A stretch of 64,000 nucleotides of DNA from CAZUDI01 sp964618975 (GTDB lineage Bacteria; Desulfobacterota; Desulfomonilia; UBA1062). Made by a program: the position numbers and the translations under genes. Where the stretch lies: assembly GCA_964618975.1 (NCBI GenBank), contig CAZUDI010000004.1, positions 76,042 to 140,041 of the forward strand, read 5' to 3'. The notes under the pieces were generated by a model, which did no database searches, had not been told where the DNA came from, and saw only the letters and a list, made by a program, of their open reading frames with translations. Below, in pieces: positions 46,922-55,560 of this stretch (position 1 is the stretch's first letter; every line of letters starts with the position of its first letter).

Positions 46922-47461
46922 ATGTCAGAGATACCGATGCAGGCATCCGCCATCGAGGCGGTTCTCGATGAGCTCGCCGCTTCCCTGCGCGCGACCCTTG
47001 ACGCATGGGAAGACGTGGTATTTATCGGGATTCGCTCCGGAGGGGTCAGGATTGCGCGCTATGTGGCCAAGGCGCTCGAGACGCAGGTCGGGACCCAGAT
47101 CCCCTTGGGCGCCCTGGACATCTCCCTCTACCGCGACGACCTCTCGCGCCGGAGGTGGTATCCCGAGGTCAAGAGCACGGAGATCCCCTTTTCCATAGAG
47201 GATAAACGCATCATCCTGGTGGATGACGTGCTCAACACCGGGCGCTCGGTGCGGGCCGCCATCGATCACATCGTGGATCTCGGCCGGCCCCGGCGCATCT
47301 ACCTGCTCGTACTCTTTGACCGCGGCGGACGGGAAATCCCCATTCAGGCGGACTTTGTGGGCCGCAAAATCGGCCTGCCCGAGGACAAGATCATCAAGCT
47401 CGTGGGCCCGGACGATAGTGAGGCCATCGGCGGCGTCATCATCACCGAGGTGGGCAAATGA
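46922..47461 (+). CDS. pyrR: PyrR, bifunctional pyrimidine operon regulator / uracil phosphoribosyltransferase
   Basis: This 179-residue PRTase-fold protein has the PRPP loop ILVDDVLNTGRSVRAAID. It heads a pyrR-pyrB-pyrC run, with a four-base overlap to pyrB. In Firmicutes PyrR binds the mRNA leader to attenuate the pyr operon. No classic PyrR-binding loop was recognised upstream here, so the regulatory role is inferred from family and position. Confidence 0.93.
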   Translation: MSEIPMQASAIEAVLDELAASLRATLDAWEDVVFIGIRSGGVRIARYVAKALETQVGTQIPLGALDISLYRDDLSRRRWYPEVKSTEIPFSIEDKRIILVDDVLNTGRSVRAAIDHIVDLGRPRRIYLLVLFDRGGREIPIQADFVGRKIGLPEDKIIKLVGPDDSEAIGGVIITEVGK

Positions 47462-48402
47462 ACTGGCCGCACAAGGACCTGATCGGGATCCAGAATCTCA
47501 CCCGGGAGGAGATCGGGACGATCCTCGATATGACGACCTCTTTCAAGGAGATCTCCCGCCGGGACATCAAGAAGGTCCCTACCTTAAGGGGCAAGACCGT
47601 GGTGCTGCTCTTCTACGAACCCAGCACGCGCACGCGCCTCTCGTTCGAACTCGCCGCCAAACGGCTCAGTGCGGATACCACGGCGCTTTCAGCCTCCGGA
47701 TCGTCCTTCGCCAAGGGGGAGACCATGCTGGATGCCGCCCGGAACGTCATGGCCATGCAGCCCGACTGCATCGTGATCCGCTATCCCCATGCCGGAATGC
47801 CGCAGCGGCTGTCCCGGGATCTGTCCTGTTCCATCATCAATGCCGGGGACGGCTATCACGAGCACCCCACCCAGGCCCTCTTGGACCTCTACTCCATGAG
47901 GGAGCACTTCGGGTACCTGGAGGGGCTCGAGGTGGCGATTGTGGGGGATATCATGCACTCGCGCGTGGCCCGCTCCAACGTGTACGGGCTCAGGAAGATG
48001 GGGGCGCAGGTGACCCTTGTGGCCCCCAGGACCCTCTTGCCGCCCGGGGTGGATTCCTGGGGGGTTAAGATCGCCACGCAGTTCGATCCGGTGCTGCCGC
48101 AGATGGATGTGGTGATGATGCTCCGGGTGCAGAAGGAACGTATCGGTCAGCAGCTTTTCCCCGACGTGCGGGAATACGCAAGCTTCTACGGTCTCAACCG
48201 GGCCCGGTTGGACAGGCTGCGGCCCGAGGCGGTCATCATGCACCCCGGGCCCATGAATCGCGGCATGGAGATCACCGGGGACGCGGCGGACTCGGCGCGA
48301 TCGCTCATCCTGGACCAGGTGGAAAACGGGGTGGCGGTGCGTATGGCCCTGCTTTACCTGTGCCTGGGGGCCCCCGGTGAGGTGGTGGGCGCTCAGGGGT
48401 GA
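47458..48402 (+). CDS. pyrB: Aspartate carbamoyltransferase catalytic subunit
   Basis: This 314-residue protein has the carbamoyl-phosphate motif FYEPSTRTRLSFE, the 80s loop GSSFAKGETM, the aspartate-domain HPTQALLDLYSM and the C-terminal HPGPMNRG. It makes carbamoyl-aspartate. No pyrI is adjacent, so feedback through a regulatory subunit is unlikely. pyrC follows after 30 bases. Confidence 0.95.
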   Translation: MNWPHKDLIGIQNLTREEIGTILDMTTSFKEISRRDIKKVPTLRGKTVVLLFYEPSTRTRLSFELAAKRLSADTTALSASGSSFAKGETMLDAARNVMAMQPDCIVIRYPHAGMPQRLSRDLSCSIINAGDGYHEHPTQALLDLYSMREHFGYLEGLEVAIVGDIMHSRVARSNVYGLRKMGAQVTLVAPRTLLPPGVDSWGVKIATQFDPVLPQMDVVMMLRVQKERIGQQLFPDVREYASFYGLNRARLDRLRPEAVIMHPGPMNRGMEITGDAADSARSLILDQVENGVAVRMALLYLCLGAPGEVVGAQG

Positions 48403-48432
48403 GCAGGAAAGAGGGGGCAAGAGGAGAGCCAC

Positions 48433-49704
48433 ATGTGGATTAAGGGCGGAAGAATTCTGGATCCGGCAGGGGGTACCGATGTCGTGGGCGATGTGTTCCT
48501 CGATGAGGGACGCATAAAGGGGATCTTCCCCGGCGGGACACCGAAGGCCACCGGGGATCTGATCGATGCCGCCGGGTGCTGGGTGATCCCCGGCCTCATC
48601 GATATGCACGTGCACCTCAGGGAACCCGGGTACGAATACAAGGAGGATATCGAGAGCGGCACGCGCGCCGCGGCCGCCGGAGGGGTAACGACCCTTGTGT
48701 GCATGGCCAATACGCAGCCGGTCAACGACAACCCGGCGGTCACCGAATACATCCTCAAGAGGGCACGCGCCAAAGGCTGCGTGCGGGTGCTGCCCGCCGG
48801 GGCGGTCACGGTGGGGCTCAAGGGGGAAGAGCTGGCCGAGATCGGCCTCATGCGGGAGGCCGGCATCGTCGCGATCTCGGATGATGGCCGGCCCATCGAG
48901 CAGGCCGTCCTGTTGCGCCGCGCCCTGGAGTATGCCGCCACCTTCGGCGTGCTCCTGATGTCGCACCCACAGGACCTGGGCCTGTGCGGGGCGGGGGTCA
49001 TGCACGAGGGGGCCCTCTCCTCGGCGCTGGGCCTGGAGGGCATCCCCGCCATTGCCGAGGATATTATGGTGGCGCGTGACATCCTCGTGGCCGAGTATAC
49101 CAAGGTCCCCATCCACCTCACCCACCTCTCCACGCAGGGGAGCCTGGAAATCGTCCGCCGGGCCAAGGCGCGCGGGGTGCAGGTGAGCTGCGACGTCACG
49201 CCGCACCACCTGCTGCTGACCGAGGCCTGTGTGTGCGGCTATGACACCAACGCCAAGATGTATCCCCCGCTGCGGGCCGAAGAGGATCGGCGCGCCCTCA
49301 TCGCCGGGCTCAAAGACGGCACCATCGATTGCATTGCCACCGACCACGCTCCGCATGCCCGCGACGAGAAGGACCTGGATTTCGATCTCGCACCCTTTGG
49401 CACCATCGGCCTCGAGACCCTGCTGCCGGCCCTCATAACCCTGCAGGTCGAGGAGGGTCTCGACCTCCTCGATCTGCTGGCGCGTGTCTCGTCCCGGCCC
49501 GCCGGCCTGCTGGCCTTTGACGGGGGTCGACTGCAGGAGGGCGCCCGTGCAGACATCACGATCGTCGATCCCGCAAAGGCTTGGACCCTGAGCGAGGACG
49601 GGATCCACTCGAAATCGAAGAATTCGGCCTTTCTCGGCCGGACGTTCACCGGCAAGGTCATGGCCACCGTGGTGGAGGGGGTTCTGGTCTACGAGGCGCG
49701 CTGA
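48433..49704 (+). CDS. pyrC: Dihydroorotase, class I
   Basis: This 423-residue amidohydrolase has the metal motif GLIDMHVHLREPGYEYKE, GVTTLVCMANTQP, SCDVTPHHLLLT and ATDHAPHARDEK. The length and motifs fit the class I (Bacillus-like) enzyme, which often pairs with PyrB. All catalytic metal ligands appear present, so it is not the inactive pseudo-DHOase (PyrX) type. Confidence 0.94.
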   Translation: MWIKGGRILDPAGGTDVVGDVFLDEGRIKGIFPGGTPKATGDLIDAAGCWVIPGLIDMHVHLREPGYEYKEDIESGTRAAAAGGVTTLVCMANTQPVNDNPAVTEYILKRARAKGCVRVLPAGAVTVGLKGEELAEIGLMREAGIVAISDDGRPIEQAVLLRRALEYAATFGVLLMSHPQDLGLCGAGVMHEGALSSALGLEGIPAIAEDIMVARDILVAEYTKVPIHLTHLSTQGSLEIVRRAKARGVQVSCDVTPHHLLLTEACVCGYDTNAKMYPPLRAEEDRRALIAGLKDGTIDCIATDHAPHARDEKDLDFDLAPFGTIGLETLLPALITLQVEEGLDLLDLLARVSSRPAGLLAFDGGRLQEGARADITIVDPAKAWTLSEDGIHSKSKNSAFLGRTFTGKVMATVVEGVLVYEAR

Positions 49705-49718
49705 GAGACCGGCAGCAC

Positions 49719-49762
49719 CCCGAGGGAAGGCGACCCCGCAAGGGGGGGATCGGCGCCTCGGG
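49719..49762. terminator. Hairpin between convergent pyrC and FAD oxidoreductase
   Basis: Outer arms CCCGAGG and CCTCGGG enclose an inner CCCC-GCAA-GGGG hairpin. It lies between two gene ends. There is no strong U tract. Confidence 0.45.
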
Positions 49763-49768
49763 AGCGGT

Positions 49769-50899
49769 TTAGAGACCCAGGTCGCCGACGAGGCCTGCCA
49801 CCATGCGGGCGATGGCGGGACTGGCGGTGAGCCCGGGCGACTCGATGCCGATGAGGTTGATGAGTCCTTCGAGGCCGCGGCCTCCTTCATGGGCGATGAC
49901 GAAATCCCGGAAACCCTCGCGGGGGAATTTGAGCTGGGGCCGGATGCCCGCCATATCGGGCGACAGGTCGTCCGGTTCGAGGAAGGGCAGGAAGGTGCGT
50001 GCGTTCTCGTAGAATTCCCGGGCATGCGCGGGGTCCACGGCGTAGTCCTCCTCGGCGGTGACAAAGGCACTGGGACCCAGTTTAAGCTGGCCGGCGAGAT
50101 CCTTGGTGGCGTGGATCCCGAGCCCGCTGAGGTCCGCCAGGGGGTTCGGGTAGACCAGCGCGCCGAGGCGCGCGGCCTTGACGGGCCGCACGCGGAAGTA
50201 TTCGCCCTTGACCAGGTGCTGCGCATAGCCGGCCTGGTGGATGTCGATGCCGGCCAGCTCGGCCACCCTGTCGGCGCCCAGCCCGCAGGCGTTAATCACC
50301 ATGGCGGAGGTGAAGGTATAGTCCTCAATCCCCCTCCCGCGAACGCGGCAGGTATAGCCTCCCCGCACAGGCTCGAGGCCCACCAGACAAGTGCGGTAGA
50401 GGAGGGTGACCCCCTCGGCCAGGCACAGCGCCTCCAGGTGCCGGATGAGGCGGTGGACGTCCAGGATGCCGGTCTGGGGAGAGTAGAGGGCTTGCCTTGC
50501 ATGGACGTGGGGCTCGAGGCGTTTGAGTTCCGCGGCACCCAGCATGGTGAGCCCTGCGGCGCCGTTTTCCCTGCCGCGGGCATACAGGTCCGCAAGCGAG
50601 GCCTCCTGCGCGGGCGAACTCGCCACGATCACCTTGCCGCACAGGCGCTGCGGGATGTGGTGCGCCTGACAGAAGGCCTGCAATAGGTGCCGGCCCTCCA
50701 CGCACAGGCGTGCCTTGAGGGATCCGGGGGGGTAGTAGATGCCGGCATGCAGCACCTCGCTGTTCCTCGAGCTGATCCCCCTTCCCGGGCCCGCTTCGCG
50801 TTCCACGATCACGATGTTCCTGTCCCGGCCACGGAGTTCCCACGCGATGCTCAGGCCGATGATTCCGGCCCCGATGATGGTGATATCGGCATCGAACAT
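49769..50899 (-). CDS. FAD-dependent oxidoreductase, L-2-hydroxyglutarate dehydrogenase-like
   Basis: This 376-residue DAO-superfamily protein begins with the FAD-binding ADITIIGAGIIGLSIAWEL. It has SSRNSEVLHAGIYYPPGSLK, GYAQHLVKGEYFRV and a C-terminal FAD segment INLIGIESPGLTASPAIARM, all as in the LhgO/LhgD group. These oxidise L-2-hydroxyglutarate, passing electrons to oxygen or quinone. Exact substrate is not provable here. It is a single gene, divergent from the GAPDH-like gene. Confidence 0.82.
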   Translation of the reverse strand: MFDADITIIGAGIIGLSIAWELRGRDRNIVIVEREAGPGRGISSRNSEVLHAGIYYPPGSLKARLCVEGRHLLQAFCQAHHIPQRLCGKVIVASSPAQEASLADLYARGRENGAAGLTMLGAAELKRLEPHVHARQALYSPQTGILDVHRLIRHLEALCLAEGVTLLYRTCLVGLEPVRGGYTCRVRGRGIEDYTFTSAMVINACGLGADRVAELAGIDIHQAGYAQHLVKGEYFRVRPVKAARLGALVYPNPLADLSGLGIHATKDLAGQLKLGPSAFVTAEEDYAVDPAHAREFYENARTFLPFLEPDDLSPDMAGIRPQLKFPREGFRDFVIAHEGGRGLEGLINLIGIESPGLTASPAIARMVAGLVGDLGL

Positions 50900-51031
50900 G
50901 CAGGCCTCTATAGCAGGGCCGGGTCTCTCAGGTAAAGGCCCCTGTCGCGGCCCTCATCCGCAACCTGTGGTCCGGGGGAGATAACATATTGAAAACGAAT
51001 GAATAAAAAGAGGTCCCTTTCCAGGCGTGGC

Positions 51032-51060
51032 TTGCCATGGACCCTCGGATCTGGTATAAT
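51032..51060 (+). promoter_or_regulatory. Predicted strong sigma70 promoter of the GAPDH-like gene
   Basis: TTGCCA (51032-51037), 17-base spacer, perfect TATAAT (51055-51060). It lies 49 bases before the ATG. Confidence 0.8.
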
Positions 51061-51108
51061 AAATCTGTTATAGTATAAGTGTTCAATCATACAACTCTGG
51101 AGGATCAA

Positions 51109-52875
51109 ATGGATATTAGGGATAAGATTCCTGTTATTCGAGTTGCAATCAGGGGCGCCAACGGGAGGATGGGGCTGCAGGCCATCTATGCCTCCATGGA
51201 AAACAACGAGGATATCCTGGAGCGGTCCAAGAAGAACCAGCTGACCGACAAGGATGTGTGGATCGATGTGGTCTTCGGGGCCTTCACCGCCGACATCCCC
51301 ACGGTGCAGCAGCTGCTTTCGGGCGTCATGCGTTCCGAAAAGAGCAAGATCCTGGAGGGATACGACAAGGCCGGGGCCCCGATCTTCCGTCTGAAGTCCG
51401 GCGGCAAGCACGAGTTGAGAACCAAGTATTTGGAGCAGACCCTGGACGAGGAACCCCAGCGTGATCACGTGATTTCCTTTGACCGTCAGGAGATCGTCGA
51501 TACCCCGGAGGGATTGCCGGCCCTGAAAATCTATTCCAAAAACCGGCAGGAGGTGCTTTCCATCATCCGCCATGCCAACGTCCGCCTGGGGGAACTCTCG
51601 GCCGAGGCCATCATGGACCGCGTCCTGGATACGGCCTATGACCTCGGGGCGAACGTCCTGCTGTCGTGTGTGGGGGATACGGCCAAGAAGGCCGAGAGCA
51701 TGCAGCGCTGGCTGGACAAGATCCACGAGAAGGGCTACGCCATGGGCTTCCTCGAGTCCGCGCCCGCCAAGGGCTGGGACAGCCGCCTGCTCTCCCAGCA
51801 GGACGTGGTGAGTGTCCTGTGCTCGCGCAACTACAGCCCCACGGGTACCCTGTTTAGGACCGGGCTGTCGCTCAAGAAACCGCTGTTCGAGTACAAAAAG
51901 TATGAACTCGCCAAGGTGGGTGGAAAATTCAAGGGTATCCTCCGACGCATCATCGAGCACATCATCGAAATGCCGGATTTTCGCTGCTATGCCCAGTTTC
52001 TGAAGGAAAAACCGGTCACCATCCGTGAGATCGACGGAGAAAAGGTGCTCATCAACTTCCCGCCGAACTTCCTGACCGTCACCTCGCCCAACTACCTCAA
52101 GTTCAGTTTCTACGAAGACAATGAATACGGCTATGTCTGCGCGGCCATGATCCCCAACATCAAGGGCCTGGGCCTGGTCTACCGGCAGAAGGAGCTGGTG
52201 GAGCAAATCCGCGGCAAGGGGGTGCGCTACGAGGCGGTGACCAACGTGCCCGGCATCTTCGGGATCGACTGGCTCGTCCAGACGCCGCAGGAGATCGTCT
52301 CCCGTGGTGGGGCCATGTCCACAAGCTCCTGCACCACCAACGGCAACCTGATGGGGGATTACATCCTGTTTCTGGCCCTTAACTGCTATTTCGATTTCTT
52401 TTATGAGACCATCAAGGGCTACTACCTCACACCCGACGGAGAGGATGACCGACGCTACGAGGAGATCATCGATAAACGCTTCACGGAATTCAGGGACTAC
52501 CTGGGCGATCTGATAAAGCACCGCTCCCGCATGATCCGCACCGTCTATAACTTCTATTATGACGAGGTGGAATTCATGGATACGGACATGCAGCACGGAC
52601 TGACCCGCTCCGAATCGCCGGATATCATAGATTATTTGCGCGAGACCTCTTCCGGGTCCCAGACCGAGGTCCCCAAACTGCTGTCCCTGCCCGAGCGCGA
52701 GCTGGAATACTTCAAGGGGCTGCGCTCGACGATCAAGCGGCAGCTCACCAAGGAGGGCGATGCCTCCATCCGCAAGGAGCTCGAAGGCCAGATGGCCAAG
52801 GTGGAATCTACGATTCAGACCATCGAGGGCAGTATCAATATTGTAAGTATTATTGAAAAGATGGAGGAGAAGTAA
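51109..52875 (+). CDS. Large GAPDH-like dehydrogenase-type protein of unknown function
   Basis: This 588-residue protein starts at the ATG after GGAGGA. The N-terminus has a Rossmann-type motif VAIRGANGRMG (residues 12-22). Residues 334-342 read FYEDNEYGY, close to the WYDNEYGYS of GAPDH, and residues 404-411 read STSSCTTN, like the GAPDH active-site ASCTTN with C408 as possible nucleophile. In true GAPDH the Cys motif comes first and the protein is about 335 residues. Residues about 420-588 are charged and helical with no recognised domain. The gene has its own strong promoter and is monocistronic. Enzymatic activity is a guess; I do not recognise the family. Confidence 0.75.
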   Translation: MDIRDKIPVIRVAIRGANGRMGLQAIYASMENNEDILERSKKNQLTDKDVWIDVVFGAFTADIPTVQQLLSGVMRSEKSKILEGYDKAGAPIFRLKSGGKHELRTKYLEQTLDEEPQRDHVISFDRQEIVDTPEGLPALKIYSKNRQEVLSIIRHANVRLGELSAEAIMDRVLDTAYDLGANVLLSCVGDTAKKAESMQRWLDKIHEKGYAMGFLESAPAKGWDSRLLSQQDVVSVLCSRNYSPTGTLFRTGLSLKKPLFEYKKYELAKVGGKFKGILRRIIEHIIEMPDFRCYAQFLKEKPVTIREIDGEKVLINFPPNFLTVTSPNYLKFSFYEDNEYGYVCAAMIPNIKGLGLVYRQKELVEQIRGKGVRYEAVTNVPGIFGIDWLVQTPQEIVSRGGAMSTSSCTTNGNLMGDYILFLALNCYFDFFYETIKGYYLTPDGEDDRRYEEIIDKRFTEFRDYLGDLIKHRSRMIRTVYNFYYDEVEFMDTDMQHGLTRSESPDIIDYLRETSSGSQTEVPKLLSLPERELEYFKGLRSTIKRQLTKEGDASIRKELEGQMAKVESTIQTIEGSINIVSIIEKMEEK

Positions 52876-52923
52876 CCTGGTCGTGTCACCCCGCGGCAGG
52901 CCTGGTCGGCGGTGATTATGGGC

Positions 52924-52953
52924 TTGACACCGTGATTTCAATTGGACTATGAA
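52924..52953 (+). promoter_or_regulatory. Predicted promoter of tRNA(CAU)
   Basis: TTGACA (52924-52929), 18-base spacer, TATGAA (52948-52953), about eight bases before the likely start of the transcript and 14 before the tRNA. Confidence 0.72.
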
Positions 52954-52966
52954 CCCTTGCATGTGA

Positions 52967-53039
52967 GGGCCCATAGCTCAATTGGTAGAGCCACCGGCTC
53001 ATAACCGGTAGGTCCCTGGTTCGATTCCAGGTGGGCCCA
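52967..53039 (+). tRNA. tRNA with anticodon CAU (elongator Met or Ile2)
   Basis: Complete cloverleaf: acceptor GGGCCCA/TGGGCCC, D stem GCTC/GAGC, anticodon stem ACCGG/CCGGT with loop CTCATAA, T stem CCTGG/CCAGG, discriminator A. CCA is not encoded (CTA follows), unlike the tRNA-Gly gene. A G-C first pair rules against initiator tRNA. Methionine and lysidine-isoleucine identities cannot be separated by eye. Confidence 0.93.
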
Positions 53040-53109
53040 CTAAGCATGAAGGGTGCACAAGCGTGAGGATAGTCTTGCTCATAGAGAAGATCACACAGGG
53101 AAATAACGG

Positions 53110-53146
53110 GAAAGGGGGTGCTCATCAAGCACCCCCTTTCTTTTTA
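53110..53146 (+). terminator. Intrinsic terminator downstream of tRNA(CAU)
   Basis: GAAAGGGGGTGCT pairs perfectly with AGCACCCCCTTTC around a five-base loop, followed by TTTTT. It is the strongest intrinsic terminator in the window. Confidence 0.92.
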
Positions 53147-53250
53147 TGCCCAACCCGCCCAGGCGGTTTCATGCATGAAAACCATCCCCCGCATACGGGG
53201 ATAGGCCCCCTGAGGTGGCGCGAGAGCGCTGCCCACGACGAGGAGAGGCC

Positions 53251-54003
53251 ATGCAGTTGAGCGGAGTACTCGCCGAGCTCGACCGCCTGGCCCCGCTGGC
53301 GAGCGCCGAGGCTTGGGACAACGTGGGGCTCATGGTGGGCGACTTGGGCAGCGAGATCTCGTCGGTCCTGGTCAGCCTCGATCCGAGCCTGGCGGCGATC
53401 GCCTGGGCCCGAGACCAAGCCATCGATCTCCTGCTTACCCACCATCCCCTGATCCTGCATCCGATCCGCAACGTGAGGCTGGACGAGGGTGTGGGACGCA
53501 AGATCGGGCAGCTTGTCCGGGCGGGGATCGCCCTGGTGAGCCTGCACACCAATCTGGATGCGGCCTCCGGCGGCGTGGCGGACACGCTTGCGGAGCGGGT
53601 GGGTCTCGAGGCGATCGAGGCCTGCGGCATGCTGCGGGCGGGCCGTGTAGCTGCGGGCGGGGCGCTGGCGCCCTGGGTGCGATCCCTGGGCTTTGGGGAG
53701 GCGCGCATCGTGGATGCGGGCCGCGACGTCAAGTACGTGGCGGTCTGCCCCGGGAGCGGGATGGACGCCTGGAGGGAGGCCTTATCGCGGGGATGCGATA
53801 CCTTCGTGACCGGCGACGTTCGCTATCATGCGGCCCTGGATGCCAGGGAGGCCGGCCTGAACGTGGTCGATCTCGGTCATTATGCCACGGAGGCGCTCGT
53901 ATGCCGGCCCCTGGTAGGGACCTTGCGCGGGGTGCTCGCGGGCGTGGACGTCCGCGTGTTCGAGGGACAAGACGTTTTTCAATCTATCAAGGACAAGGAG
54001 TAG
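53251..54003 (+). CDS. Nif3-like dinuclear metal centre protein
   Basis: The 250-residue protein starts at MQLSGVLAELDRLAP after GAGGAGAGG. The metal-binding motif is TTHHPLI-type (LLTHHPLILHPI), with LVSLHTNLDAA and GDVRYHAALDA later. It is sometimes called GTP cyclohydrolase 1 type 2, but the role is not settled. It lacks the PII-like insert of longer homologues. The zinc-ribbon gene follows after five bases, a conserved pair. Confidence 0.92.
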   Translation: MQLSGVLAELDRLAPLASAEAWDNVGLMVGDLGSEISSVLVSLDPSLAAIAWARDQAIDLLLTHHPLILHPIRNVRLDEGVGRKIGQLVRAGIALVSLHTNLDAASGGVADTLAERVGLEAIEACGMLRAGRVAAGGALAPWVRSLGFGEARIVDAGRDVKYVAVCPGSGMDAWREALSRGCDTFVTGDVRYHAALDAREAGLNVVDLGHYATEALVCRPLVGTLRGVLAGVDVRVFEGQDVFQSIKDKE

Positions 54004-54008
54004 AACGG

Positions 54009-54707
54009 GTGAAGGACTTATTAGCGGATGTCATTGCGCTGCAGGACGTCGAGGTGGAAGTGTTCAAGGCTCAAGGCAACTTGGATGGAATACCCAAGGA
54101 AATCGAAGAGATAGAGAGCATCATCCTGGCGCGCAAACGTTCGCTCGATGCGGTGGACGAAGAGCTCGCCGACCTGGGCGGCCGTAAGGCCCCCCTGGAA
54201 AAGGAGCTGGAAGAGAATCAGGTGATCCTCGACGCGGCCGACGCGCGCATCAAGAAGATCAAGACCAACAAGGAATACCTCGCCCTGCAGCGCGAGATCG
54301 ATATTGCCAAGAAGCGCAAGTCCGACATCGAGGAGCAGATCCTCACCCTCATGGACAAGATCGAAAGGCGCGCCCTGGAGCGGGAGTCTATCCAGAAGAC
54401 CTTCGAGGCCGACAGTGCCCTGCTCGATGAGCGGCGCGGGCAGCTTCAGGAGCGGCTCATCGAGCTGACCGCCCAGAAGGAGCGCCTGCAAAGGGAGTGC
54501 GAGGAGCTGCGCAAGACCGTGGATGCCTCCCTGCTCTCGAAATACGACCGCATCAAGAAGAACAAGCGGGGTCTGGTGGTGGTGGAGTGTATCGACGGGG
54601 TCTGCATGGGCTGCAACATGCACATCCCGCCCCAGCTCTTCAACGAGCTCGTCCGCGGCGACACGCTCATCATCTGCCCCTTGTGCCAGCGCATCCTCTA
54701 CACCTAG
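54009..54707 (+). CDS. Coiled-coil protein with C-terminal C4 zinc ribbon
   Basis: With the GTG at 54009 the protein is 232 residues. Residues 1-185 form a long charged coiled coil, and the end carries two CxxC pairs (VCMGCNMHIPPQ and ICPLCQRILY). This is the C4-type zinc-ribbon family (DUF164-like) that regularly follows nif3. Members have been suggested to bind nucleic acid, but no function is firm. Confidence 0.87.
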   Translation: MKDLLADVIALQDVEVEVFKAQGNLDGIPKEIEEIESIILARKRSLDAVDEELADLGGRKAPLEKELEENQVILDAADARIKKIKTNKEYLALQREIDIAKKRKSDIEEQILTLMDKIERRALERESIQKTFEADSALLDERRGQLQERLIELTAQKERLQRECEELRKTVDASLLSKYDRIKKNKRGLVVVECIDGVCMGCNMHIPPQLFNELVRGDTLIICPLCQRILYT

Positions 54708-54720
54708 GCGTAAGCGAAGG

Positions 54721-54758
54721 CCCTCCGGGCGCGTCCCTTGATGAGGCGGGTTTTTTTT
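54721..54758 (+). terminator. Probable terminator after the zinc-ribbon gene
   Basis: A run of eight T (54751-54758) follows GGCGGG. An imperfect stem between CCCTC and GAGGCGGG (one bulge) is possible. The T run is the main evidence. Confidence 0.5.
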
Positions 54759-54906
54759 GCGTTTGCCCCTAAAGTATTTCCGGGTTTCAGCCGTAGAGAG
54801 TATGAAGTTGCACAGGAGAGGTTGCGTCCGCGCCGCTGCCGCGTCCGCGGACACGGCAGGCGCACAGGCGAAAGACTAGAAGAATTCGAGAAGGAGGAGA
54901 CAAGGA

Positions 54907-55347
54907 ATGATGGTGCAGTCAAAGAAGGGTTTCACACTGATCGAGTTGATGATCGTGGTCGCGATCATCGGGGTTCTGGCGGCGGTGGCCATCCCGGCCT
55001 ACAGCAACTATGTGCGCAAGGCCAAGCTGACCGAGGTCACCAACGCCATGGGGGCCGTGGGGAGTGCCGCCATCGAGTATTATCAGTCCCGGAACGAAAT
55101 GCCTGGTGCCATGACGACCCGGGCAGCTATCGCGAATTCACTGGGCATCTCCATCCCCACCACGTACGTGGATCTGGGCGCCAGTGGTGTCACCTGGACC
55201 CCCTCCGGCACTGCGGGAACGATTCAGGCTACCCTGAGGGCGCTTGGCGGAGGGTGCGACGGCGAAACCCTCACCCTCACGGTGCAGCAGGGCCGGCGCG
55301 GTTCCTGGGGCGGGACGGTGCCTGATTCATACATCCCTAAGCAGTAA
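54907..55347 (+). CDS. pilA: Type IV pilin-like protein with class III signal
   Basis: This 146-residue protein has the prepilin leader MMVQSKKG cut before F (KKG|FTLIELMIVVAIIGV), Glu at position +5 and a hydrophobic helix to about residue 35. The globular part is Gly/Thr-rich with a single Cys, so the usual C-terminal disulfide loop is absent. A strong ribosome site (AAGGAGG) precedes two ATG codons. No assembly genes (pilBCD) are nearby. It could be a major pilin or a pseudopilin. Confidence 0.88.
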   Translation: MMVQSKKGFTLIELMIVVAIIGVLAAVAIPAYSNYVRKAKLTEVTNAMGAVGSAAIEYYQSRNEMPGAMTTRAAIANSLGISIPTTYVDLGASGVTWTPSGTAGTIQATLRALGGGCDGETLTLTVQQGRRGSWGGTVPDSYIPKQ

Positions 55348-55384
55348 GATGCGCTGAGCCGCAGGGCTTGAACGCGAATCAAGG

Positions 55385-55420
55385 AGGGGCCCTGAGCCAG
55401 CTTGCTGGCTCAGGGCCCCT
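55385..55420 (+). terminator. Perfect 36-base palindrome downstream of the pilin gene
   Basis: AGGGGCCCTGAGCCAGC (55385-55401) pairs with its exact complement (55404-55420) across TT. It lies 38 bases after the pilin stop. The tail CTGTAT is a poor U tract, so it may stabilise the pilin mRNA end as well as terminate. Confidence 0.7.
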
Positions 55421-55451
55421 CTGTATGCGGTCGAAGGCTTCCGGGTATGGG

Positions 55452-55513
55452 TTGAATTCCCCGACGCTGGCGGCGTCGAGGGAGTCTTGGGCTTGCCCCG
55501 GGGTTCATGCGCG
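55452..55513 (+). repeat. Dispersed intergenic repeat, copy B
   Basis: GAATTCCCC, then the hairpin CGACGC-TGG-CGGCGTCG, then GTCTTGGGCTTGCCCCGGGGTTCATG. Same block order as copies A, C and D. It lies between the pilin and the TPR gene. Confidence 0.65.
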
Positions 55514-55560
55514 TGGTAGCGCGTCAAGCAAAGCCGCCTGTCTGCCGAGAGGGGATACAT

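Noticed and set aside
47689..50226. 845-codon minus-strand open frame opposite pyrB and pyrC
   Set aside because: It is a GC-driven shadow frame; its residues mirror the amidohydrolase and carbamoyltransferase codons and no domain is visible.
54800..54840. Possible sigma54 promoter for pilA
   Set aside because: TTGCAC and GTTGCG look suggestive, but the required GG and GC dinucleotides are not 10 bases apart.
54776..54880. RNase P RNA or other structured RNA between the zinc-ribbon gene and pilA
   Set aside because: The stretch is too short and lacks the conserved RNase P elements; only a small GTCCGCGGAC palindrome is present.
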